This document shows, piece by piece, positions 9,101-15,300 of a stretch of DNA of 16,968 bases (positions within the stretch are counted from its first letter, which is position 1; the number at the start of each line of letters is the position of its first letter). A model generated the notes under the pieces. The model worked only from the letters and a program-made list of their open reading frames with translations. It had not been told where the DNA came from and searched no databases. The position numbers and the translations under genes were made by a program. Origin of the DNA: Acidobacteriota bacterium (GTDB lineage Bacteria > Acidobacteriota > Terriglobia > Acidiferrales > UBA7541); assembly GCA_003224135.1 (NCBI GenBank), contig QHYO01000678.1, positions 1 through 16,968 on the forward strand, written 5' to 3'.

Positions 9101-9311
9101 GTAAGGGGCCTGGAATCGCAACATTCGCCGATTCGGGTGACCCGACCTTGCCGTCCGCTGATGACGAATCAGAGGAAGCGGTGCCCCGAACGGCAGGAAC
9201 GAAGCACGAACCAACGGAAAGAGTGGCAGCCAGAATAGCGGCAAGGCGGAAGAGAGACTTAGCGCATCGCCTTGCATGCAAATCGGTTAGGAAGAGTGTG
9301 AGGTCCTTCAA
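6177..9311 (-). CDS. large exported protein of unknown function (about 1044 aa)
   Basis: The open frame reaches a possible start at 9503, but its first 64 codons look non-coding. A TTG at 9311 has GGGGAGGAA five bases upstream (GGAGG core) and opens directly into KDLTLFLTDLHARRCAKSLF followed by RLAAILAATLSVGSCFVPAV. That is a normal signal peptide, with VGSC (Cys36) a possible lipobox, so the protein may be a lipoprotein or simply secreted. The mature part is mostly alpha-helical in character, with no transmembrane helices, no catalytic motif and no repeat that I recognise. Distinct conserved-looking stretches are FYWALARMDAETLSAL (about 234) and DFYGSHICIRSGRVVVPGG (about 266-284). I have an impression of similar proteins annotated as hypothetical in other Acidobacteriota, but cannot verify this. 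The downstream VWA gene follows after 65 bases. An A8 run in the coding strand (8540-8547) keeps the frame. That it is a real gene is near certain; its function is not assignable. Confidence 0.88.
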   Translation of the reverse strand: MKDLTLFLTDLHARRCAKSLFRLAAILAATLSVGSCFVPAVRGTASSDSSSADGKVGSPESANVAIPGPLRPFLRMAGISQKVSPEEVMPFLARNVFVLGYERGSRKEFLILLTRYVQQARELEALAGPDGVIRVSTCEEAKPLLKILGYRTRADCGLRSTFLETADPQRAFLTIDSGFPLPELEKSLQEGRPFAYSFSTSHVPAPPVEIDWTKKGKKADVVDMLLGDPELARFYWALARMDAETLSALRQSHVLKKMFPLATILDFYGSHICIRSGRVVVPGGSAAVPAWKELVAASPDSPEEFILKLLAKDSGWLAAFFDDLSSIPLSQQTHFTEPARLRHFYEMFRGKDFSDAGTGVFRRDAGLLLLVARLRWEPNGDLYVPGNLEVWKNIFRQKTDSKIIRDWGRRAAHWNHPDQLLEALSAISRLPTDTGPLQSYLMLSELDGRRSPEHRLSPETVTLLAGKFSEFSDQYLVFSEFPELNDASIAAFLQVVTSLNGIPKNALRGNAFGTFQGSVGLWQILARQGEIPGAALNDSWQKVIKPFGKIGSSTQLFDAGRTALKDLLLAATGKADASQDKIINLLAGPHQSAPEAQRLHELIANRIRSVLNEQRLVSLDTLLALGDGLREVTQGSVSGNTLLPLAGELREFEMPQPIFRNSEREQWGAGIYNNRHTELQMRTNVAKIIKSPGSPEQLAEARGQLASFLRDTLVGLNYAYYEPPGAQILHHNPLFVRSHDFSGETVSGLERLWRASQLFGAGSPAGGGAHLVGSLADLPYVLATAEQDFIAPQNVQALIWRELVPGLLTNAVVPRWWNVSQNELHAVSLYQQCGEELLAASAHNDEVRDKVMNILSERMIPQRSERVAQALRSGHLPELLSQLMPADTFYLAAEYQRRFPQESNSFGPTGNELATLSNRYPDEVNWKRLSQDFGVPHRVLAQSYTRELLNLPPFPVFMGYASRLLAESWDSNNLYWARLADEKGYSPVMLNRLVPELTRRMVEKIFASDFEDWPALLRAARETGEEFRQGKIVVSSGNDSFSQP

Positions 9312-9314
9312 AAT

Positions 9315-9323
9315 TTCCTCCCC
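9315..9323 (-). promoter_or_regulatory. Shine-Dalgarno that sets the TTG start of the 1044-aa protein
   Basis: On the minus strand the sequence is GGGGAGGAA-ATT-TTG. The GGAGG core ends five bases before the TTG at 9311, ideal spacing. No comparable site precedes the upstream in-frame candidates at 9503, 9461 or 9452. The signal peptide begins immediately after this codon, which supports the choice. Confidence 0.7.
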
Positions 9324-9557
9324 GAAGCGGAATCGAGCCTGACCAACAGAGTTGAGAGGCAGAGAAGCAGATTTGGACCCAACGAAACCAAATCTAAAAC
9401 ACGAATCCGCGACGACTAAATCAAGTTCCACGGACCAAGCGAGTGAACTCATGCGAGCCATGCACCGTGCGGGTGGACGGTGGCACTTGTCAACATCGAG
9501 CACACCCTGAATAAACTGATCCTTCCTTGCAGTATTTAAGCCGTAACTACGCTTATG

Positions 9558-9686
9558 TCAAACCGAAATTGTCAGAACGGGAAATTTGTCCGAACCATTC
9601 CATAGCGAGACGGCCTCAAGCGTCAGTTCGCCCTGCTTTTCAGAAACTCGGTAGCCGATGCGATAGGCAATTTCAAGACACCCCAT
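9558..9686 (-). CDS. possible small hypothetical ORF (42 codons)
   Basis: The minus-strand ATG at 9686 opens a frame whose translation looks protein-like: MGCLEIAYRIGYRVSEKQGE, then LTLEAVSLWNGSD, ending LTISV. The frame is bounded upstream by an in-frame TAG and there is no evident Shine-Dalgarno. It lies 247 bases upstream of the start of the 1044-aa gene and in the same direction. It could be a genuine small gene, the tail of a decayed gene, or chance. No family is recognised. Confidence 0.25.
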   Translation of the reverse strand: MGCLEIAYRIGYRVSEKQGELTLEAVSLWNGSDKFPVLTISV

Positions 9687-9977
9687 CCGCACAACGAACA
9701 GGCCGATTGATAGCGAATCGTCCTACTGTGCCGGATTCTTAAATTGGCTCAGCTATCCCTCGATACAGGCTCCCGAACACGGTTGGTCGCATCCCGCAAC
9801 TCTTGCGGCCGCTTAAAGGAACGACAGTAGGTCACGATTTAGCGAGCAATCGATGGATTCGAGTTTTGCGCCTGGGCGGCAAGCTGCTGAACAGCCTCGG
9901 GCGGTAGCTCTTACCTCCTCAATCAAATCTGTATCCTTTCCGTCCACAGGTGTACTGAACGAACGTAGAATCGAAAG

Positions 9978-10107
9978 TTATGGGATACGAAGATCCATTC
10001 CCGCTCTGATCTTGTCCGGGTCGCCGAGTTTGTCTTTGTTGGCGTCGAATATCTTCATGAATATTGCCGAAGGCTACTGGCTGGTCATCGGAAATCTCAC
10101 TAAATGA
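9978..10107 (-). pseudogene. LysM domain relic, frameshifted
   Basis: On the minus strand, a frame ending at a TAA at 9980-9978 encodes MKIFDANKDKLGDPDKI then RAGMDLRIP and stops. This is the C-terminal half of a LysM domain, with the usual IFxANxDxLxDPDKIxxGxxLxIP pattern and a stop right after the IP, as in LysM proteins of the YgaU type. The other half lies just upstream in another frame: DSFSEIS, resembling GDSLSKIA, then FGNIH. The reading frame switches at about 10055-10060, and the C-terminal frame is closed by a TAG at 10074-10076. The spacing between the halves fits one LysM module. No intact upstream BON or other domain can be seen. It reads as a decayed peptidoglycan-binding protein gene. 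Confidence 0.6.
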
Positions 10108-10696
10108 ATCAACCTCTAAAGGGCGCGCCTGACTTGTTACCGAAGGAAAATACCGAATGAGTTCCCACCGCAAGTCTGCAACGTCTAGCAGACACAATGG
10201 CCAGACGTGGTATGTGGATTCTCCATTCCAACAGCGACTCGGGCGGGAAGTTCGTTAGGGATGGTGAAATTCGACCAGAGCCTACACCGGGGATACGTTA
10301 AGCGCAATACCAATCAGGAGCCGCGGGAGCCGGTTTCATGCGAGTAATTGGTTCTGATTCTGAATAATTGGTCGAGTTGCGCTCGCTGCTGCCATTGTTA
10401 AGCAACTCCAGTCTTATCCACAGTCCCGGTGCGGCGTGCCCTTGCTCGGCATACTGGGTCTTCTGCGGCAGAGCCAGCCTACTCTTGAATTCCGTAACAT
10501 TTTGCGAGTACGATTGCGTCGTACTTAGCTTTGTCCGGCGTTTGCTTGAACCCACGTTTTCTACGCAACGACGATGAAGAAGATTCTGGTCCGCTCTGAA
10601 GGCTGCATTCGCTAGCCTGACAAAGAAAACAACGTACACATACGATACGCCGCAGCAGGGAAATGTAATCGCTGTCGAGGAATGGATAGCTGGTAG

Positions 10697-10722
10697 TTGA
10701 AAAGAACGGCCAGCGTTTTCAA
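10697..10722 (-). terminator. inverted repeat directly after the membrane-protein gene
   Basis: TTGAAAA (10697-10703) and TTTTCAA (10716-10722) are perfect complements separated by 12 bases. The repeat starts one base beyond the stop codon of the minus-strand operon's last gene. An inner CG/CG pair can extend the stem with a small bulge. The position suits a transcript-end hairpin, but the stem is AT-rich and no long T-run follows, so the terminator call is weak. Confidence 0.3.
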
Positions 10723-10723
10723 A

Positions 10724-11179
10724 TCAAGCCCGCTGCACCGTCCCGCCATAAGCTGCAGCCTGAGACTTAGCGGTAACAATCGCCAACCCAAGGCAAGCCG
10801 CGATGAAGATCTCCACAATCACCGGACCCAGAAAGAAGTAAGTGTACGAGTTCACCGCCAGCAGGGCATACGCAACCAAAAACGTAGCCAGAATCGGCCG
10901 CAGCTGCCGCGCGTCCGTCTTTGCCAGCGAGCCCAGTTGCCAGAACAGAACCGCCTCGGCCGTAAGGGATATCGTGGCCCCCAGCCCGAGGCCACGATAG
11001 AAATCCCAAAAGCTCCGCGTGTGTCCCATCAGCAGAAACTCATTCATCTTCATTGCCTGTACGGCAGCGGCGGCGGGGCCCGGGCCCGCCTTGCCAAAGA
11101 CTCCGCCTATGGTGTGCAGCACCGCGTGAATGAACGTCAAGACTGCTGCGATGCGAAGAAGAAGAGCGGGCTTCATCAT
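10724..11179 (-). CDS. four-helix integral membrane protein (LIC_13387-like)
   Basis: This is a 151-residue protein starting MMKPALLLRIAAVLTFIHAV. Four hydrophobic segments are visible at about residues 5-27, 64-84 (GLGATISLTAEAVLFWQLGS), 94-115 (LRPILATFLVAYALLAVNSY) and 118-137 (GPVIVEIFIAACLGLAIVTA). Small conserved-looking motifs between them are HTIGG, FWDFYRGLG and SLAKTDARQLRP. This layout resembles small membrane proteins named after LIC_13387, which are found beside ArsR/SRPBCC genes; that name is from memory and the function is unknown. The ATG overlaps the TGA of the SRPBCC gene as ATGA, so it is translationally coupled to a gene that is now broken. Unless it has its own initiation, its expression may be reduced. 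Confidence 0.85.
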   Translation of the reverse strand: MMKPALLLRIAAVLTFIHAVLHTIGGVFGKAGPGPAAAAVQAMKMNEFLLMGHTRSFWDFYRGLGLGATISLTAEAVLFWQLGSLAKTDARQLRPILATFLVAYALLAVNSYTYFFLGPVIVEIFIAACLGLAIVTAKSQAAAYGGTVQRA

Positions 11180-11678
11180 GAGCGGTCTCCATATGCCGCT
11201 TTGGCGTACAGCGCCAGACTGTCGCCCCAGGCGCCCGGTCCGTCGAAGAGCGCGCGCAACTGCTCGTAGCCCTCGCCATGGCGTTCCAACTTGCTGTGCT
11301 CCAACTCGACAAGGGTCGTTCCCGGTCCCTCGGCCGTGAATCGAATCTCGACTTCACTCGCCTTGGCCATGTCCGGGTCGAACTTCCACTCCGGTTGATC
11401 GTGTCCCGGGCCAAGATGCCACGAGAAGGTGACCCGATGCGGCGGATCCCACGCCAGCACCGTGCCCCAGTCGCACAGGTTGCCTTCGACCTCTTTCTCG
11501 TACCACCGGCCCCGACACGCGGTTCCACGAAGATCGCCTCGAAGGGAGTTTTTCCGATGTGATGCGACGCTGGCCACCACGTCTCCATCTGTTCCACGAA
11601 CACGCGGAACGCACGCTCGATCGGCGCCTATACGCGCACCGTCTTACGTACGACGGCCCCTTCCACGGTGTTTGCCAT
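11176..11678 (-). pseudogene. AHSA1/SRPBCC family protein, broken by a stop and a frameshift
   Basis: Starting at the ATG at 11678 the product reads MANTVEGAVVRKTVRV, then meets TAG at codon 17 (11630-11628). The same frame continues past the stop as APIERAFRVFVEQMETWWPA, then HHIGKTPFEAIFVEPRVG, which is the normal AHSA1 N-terminal half. At the GGGG run (11513-11510) the frame must shift by one base to reach RWYEKEVEGNLCDWGTVLAW, DPPHRVTFSWHLGP and the C-terminal helix GAWGDSLALYAKAAYG. With one added G and a sense codon in place of TAG the protein would be 167 residues, the normal size for an SRPBCC START-like ligand-binding fold. It is the middle gene of an ArsR-SRPBCC-membrane protein operon. 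Two independent lesions favour a pseudogene; sequencing error remains possible for the homopolymer indel. Confidence 0.85.
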
Positions 11679-11997
11679 GTTTCTCTACCAATGGTTTTTT
11701 TTGGGCTGTTGCTTGAAAGGCGTTCATCGCCTTCGTCCACATCTGGTCGAAGTGCGCACGCAGGCGTGCCACTCCCTCTGGATTCAACTGGTACAGACGC
11801 CGCGTTCCGGCCTTGCTGTCGGTCACTAGCCCTGCATTCTTCAGCACACGCAGGTGCTGCGACACTGCTGGACGGCTCACCGGCAGCGTCTGAGCCAGCT
11901 CGTTTACGGCAGTAGGCCCGCCCGCGAGCTTTTGAAAGATCGCCATGCGCGTTACATCACCCAATGCGTCGAGTCCAGTTTGTAGGTAAGCATCCAC
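11644..11997 (-). CDS. ArsR family winged-helix transcriptional regulator
   Basis: The core is ArsR: DALGDVTRMAIFQKLAGGPT, then AVNELAQTLPVSRPAVSQHL with the recognition helix, RVLKNAGLVTDSKAGTRRLY and a C-terminal helix, about residues 10-90. It has no cysteine, so it is not a metal sensor of the ArsR/SmtB CxC type. It belongs instead to the group often paired with AHSA1/SRPBCC genes. I chose the GTG at 11997 because the family starts near DAYLQTGLDALGD. The frame is open to a GTG at 12087, which has GAGG 11 bases upstream, so 30 more residues are possible. The tail (VEKHGKHRGRGRRT) overlaps the SRPBCC start by 35 bases and follows an A8 run. With seven A's the protein would end after AQKNHW, six bases before the SRPBCC ATG. 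A near-palindrome around GTTAAC at 12028-12040 could be an autoregulatory site. Confidence 0.88.
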   Translation of the reverse strand: MDAYLQTGLDALGDVTRMAIFQKLAGGPTAVNELAQTLPVSRPAVSQHLRVLKNAGLVTDSKAGTRRLYQLNPEGVARLRAHFDQMWTKAMNAFQATAQKKPLVEKHGKHRGRGRRT

Positions 11998-12138
11998 TAA
12001 CGGTAAGCTACCACGAACCGATGCGAGTTTGTTAACCAAAAAACGCGCCTGCGATCCCGTGCTCTCGTTCAGAGAAAAAGAACGCACTTCGTTGTCGTCC
12101 TCGGCGGACCTACGGAGCTCGAATCGAAAGAGGCCGAG

Positions 12139-12264
12139 ATGCGAATTATAGGCGTGGACCTACATACTCTGGTGGCGGTACAAACCGATTGTCTGATGTT
12201 GTACCTCGCGCGATCCTTCCTCTGTCTCCTTGACAGCCCTGATATACGTATTACAGCAGGGTAG
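12139..12264 (+). pseudogene. possible transposase N-terminus remnant (IS110-like opening)
   Basis: An ATG preceded by AGG six bases upstream opens a 41-codon frame beginning MRIIGVDLHT. This resembles the first residues of IS110-family transposases, which typically start with a DEDD-type nuclease strand of the form M-x-I-x-G-x-D-x-H. The rest (LVAVQTDCLMLYLARSF and on) does not continue the similarity, and the frame stops at TAG 12262-12264. The similarity is only about ten residues, so chance is a real alternative. The frame also runs through the receptor promoter region. Confidence 0.2.
12230..12257 (+). promoter_or_regulatory. probable receptor promoter with overlapping 18-bp palindrome
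   Basis: A perfect TTGACA lies at 12230-12235. The best -10 at normal spacing (16) is TACAGC at 12252-12257, which is weak. Over the spacer and -10 sits CTGATATACGTATTACAG (12239-12256), an imperfect palindrome with 14 of 18 positions symmetric and a perfect ATACGTAT core. Such placement is typical of a repressor operator. The start site would give a leader of roughly 40 bases before the receptor's TTG at 12307. The cognate regulator is unknown; the divergent ArsR protein is one candidate. Confidence 0.4.
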
Positions 12265-12306
12265 GTATGGACTCGATCGAGGCGAGCCGGGAAGGGTACG
12301 ATTATC

Positions 12307-15300
12307 TTGAACTTCGTTTTCCCCTTGAGCATCGCGAGATCGTCTTGGCCGGTGGCTCTGCGGGCTATTCTTGTCCTCGCCGGGATCCTTTTGTCCTCTG
12401 TCACCCCACTTTGCCCGCAATCCACGAACGCGTCACTTACTGGACGCATTACCGACTCGAGTAAAGCGGTCGTCCCGGACGCAAAAGTAATTGTAATCAA
12501 TACCGGGACGCGCATCCGCTATGAAACCATCACGAATCAAACCGGCAGTTACTACGTCACGAACTTGCTCCCTGGAACTTATCGCATCGAGGTGGAGAAG
12601 CTCGGATTCAAGGTTGTGATCAAGGCGGACCTAATCCTGCACGTGCAGGACTCGGTGGAAGTCAATTTCGAGATGGTGCTCGGCTCGGCTACGGAGAGCG
12701 TGACGGTCCGGGGAGGAGCTCCCTTGCTGGACACTGAGTCATCAGCAATAGGGACCGTAGTGGAACAGCGGAAGGTCAATGAGCTGCCGCTCAACGGTCG
12801 CAATGTGTTTAATTTGATCGAGCTCGCGGCGTCGGTAGTTCCGCAGGGCAGCTCCACCGGAACGCCCGTTGGAGTGAATCCCTTTGGTTGGGGCAATTAT
12901 CAAGTTAACGGCTCTTTTGCGAATGAGAGTGCAGAGTATCTGGACGGTCAGCCACTGAATATCGGTTACATTAACCTGCCGGTTCTGATTCCGACGCAAG
13001 ACTCGATACAGGAATTTAAGGTTCAAACCAGTAATCTGGGGCCCGAATGGGGTAAGTTTTCCGGAGGCGTCACCAATCTCAGCACGAAGGCGGGTACAAG
13101 TTCGCTGCACGGAGAAGCGTACGAATATCTCCGTAACAAGATCTTCAACGCGATCGATTTCTTTCTGAATTCGGTGGGGCGAGCCAGACCCCCGTGGGTA
13201 CAAAATCAGTTCGGAGCTAATGCCGGGGGGCCTTTGAGCATTTCGCGCTTCGGGGGTCGAAACAAGACATTTTGGTTTTTGAGCGGAGAGGGCTTCCGGT
13301 TGCGGACTCGCGAACCATTCACCTCCACTGTTCCCGACGTACCAGAAAGACTTGGCGATTTTTCGGAAATCTGCAAATCCGGTTTTACCTCGGGCATCTG
13401 CAACGATAGAGGCATGGATGCCAGCGGCAAGCCGGTGGTGATCGACCAGATCTACGACCCGTGCGGAGGGATCGTAGACGCCCAGGGCACGTGTCCCGGT
13501 AGCACTGCCACTCCTACACCATTCGCAAATAATATTCTTCCGGCCGACCGGATTAACGGAACATCCGCGAAGCTTTTGGATCTCTGGCCCAGCCCCAACA
13601 ACACCAGCACTATCAACAACAATTTCACAACCGCGGCGGCTACCGGAGGAAATCACAATCAGGTCGTGGCGCGAATCGATCACAACATCACGAGCAAGCA
13701 GAGACTCTTTTTCCGTTACAGCTATTGGAGTGTTTTTGATTTGCCTGTCGATCCGCTGGGAAGCGGCCTGTGCGCGGACCGCTGCTTTGAGGACTATCGC
13801 AGCAACGCTATCGCCGCGAGTTACACTCACAACATTACCCCCACAACCGTGTTTGGCTTCAACGCCAGCGTTAGCCGCTTCACATACAACCGGAGTCCGA
13901 AGAATGCAGGTTTTGACTTAACAACAATTGGTTGGCCGGCAAGTTACAACGATGTTGTTCCCGCCGAGATGCGAACTCCACCTACGCCCTGCGTAGCGAA
14001 TTTTGCGGATAATGTGATGTGTACCCAGGGGCAAAGCTTTATCCGGGATCGCAACACGCAGTACTACTTTTCGCCAAGCTTGTCGATGCTACGCGGGCGG
14101 CATCAATATCACCTGGGCCTGCAATTCGAGGTGGGGCGCGACAATTATGGGCAGTCCAACATCGCCAGTGGGTCTTTTGACTTCTGCGTTTCCGGCCAGG
14201 CATGCTTCACCTCCCTACCAGGAGTTTCTGGAACAGGTTTTTCGTTTGCTGATTTCTTGCTTGGATATGCCGATAATTTCAACAATTTTGAAAACCATTT
14301 TTTTGCGCAAGCAGTTGTTCCCGCATTTACCGCGGGGCAGCAGATTTACAAGGCTCTATATTTTGACGATTCCTGGCACGCCGCGAACAAGCTCACGTTA
14401 AATCTAGGGCTTCGTTACGACCTGCAAGGGCCCTGGTCAGAACGATTCAACCGCCTTTCTTACTTTGACCCGACCACGACCAATTACCTGATGCAATTTC
14501 TCCCTGCGAGTTCGCCTCCAATCAATGGAGACGTATTTCTGGCGAACTCCCATCACAGAAACAATCTGCCGCTCGAAAAGCGCGAATTCTCTCCACGCGT
14601 TGGCCTCGCCTACAGCATCAATGCGAAAACGGTTCTGCGCAGCGGCTACGGCATGTTCTGGATTCCAAATTACGTGGCGTTTAGCTTGAACCCGCTGAAT
14701 GACATGGTGAACGGTGGTGCGACGACATACGTTGGCACCGTGGATGGAACTCATCCGGTAAACACAATTGCTCTGCCATTCCCAGCGGGTATTTCGCCGC
14801 CGCCTGGCCTCAGCCTGGGCACTGCGGGAACGCAACAATTCCTGACACAAGTCGTGCAGTCCATCACCGAGGCCAATCCTAGCAACCATCCCGAAGGATA
14901 CATTCAGCAATGGAACCTCGATCTGCAGCGCGATCTGCCTGCCGCTTTCTTCGTCTCCGCTGCCTACGTCGGTTCAAAGGGCACTCACCTGCCACAATAT
15001 TCTCAGCAGATCAACCAGATCCCCGACGCCTTGCTTGCGCAGGCCGCCGCGCAGGTCGATCCCTCACTCCCGAATCCCCGGCAGAACGTCGCGCTGGTGC
15101 AATCAGTGCCAAATCCTTTCTTCATCGACGGGCAGGCACTGGCGCTCACTGGCCCCACTACGACCGTCGGGCAGCTTCTTCGCCCCTATCCCCAGTACAC
15201 GGGCGTGGAGCTTGCCGGACAAGGTTCTTTCGACAGCATTTATCATTCGTTTCAGCTGACGGTGCAAAGGCGTTTTGCCGATGCCGGTTCGTTGCTGGTC

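Larger units (their letters stand above)
9312..10723. other. 1.4-kb stretch without a convincing intact gene
   Basis: No protein family is recognisable in any long frame here. The longest open frame is on the minus strand at 10298-10639. It starts at a GTG without a Shine-Dalgarno and matches nothing I know, so I do not call it. What can be seen: the 5' leader of the 1044-aa gene (9312-9560, with a 6-bp inverted repeat CACCGT/ACGGTG at 9463-9482); a 42-codon minus-strand ORF at 9558-9686; a frameshifted LysM relic at 9978-10107; and an inverted repeat at 10697-10722. Short coding-like fragments in mixed frames between 10.2 and 10.6 kb suggest decay of former genes. No tRNA, intact transposase, tandem repeat or CRISPR structure is visible. 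Confidence 0.55.

Noticed and set aside
9463..9482. 6-bp inverted repeat CACCGT...ACGGTG upstream of the large protein gene
   Set aside because: It is short, has no promoter context that I can see, and is expected by chance at this length.
10298..10639. 113-codon open frame on the minus strand
   Set aside because: It starts at a GTG without a Shine-Dalgarno, has no recognisable family, and lies in a region with decayed genes and competing coding-like fragments in other frames; not enough to call a gene.
9500..10720. Search for tRNA, CRISPR or tandem repeats in the gene-poor stretch
   Set aside because: No T-loop GTTCRA pattern paired with acceptor stems, no regularly spaced direct repeats and no tandem units were seen by eye.
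12742..13830. 362-codon open frame antisense to the TonB receptor
   Set aside because: It lies wholly inside the receptor gene, whose family motifs are continuous on the plus strand; the antisense frame has no domain pattern and is a shadow.
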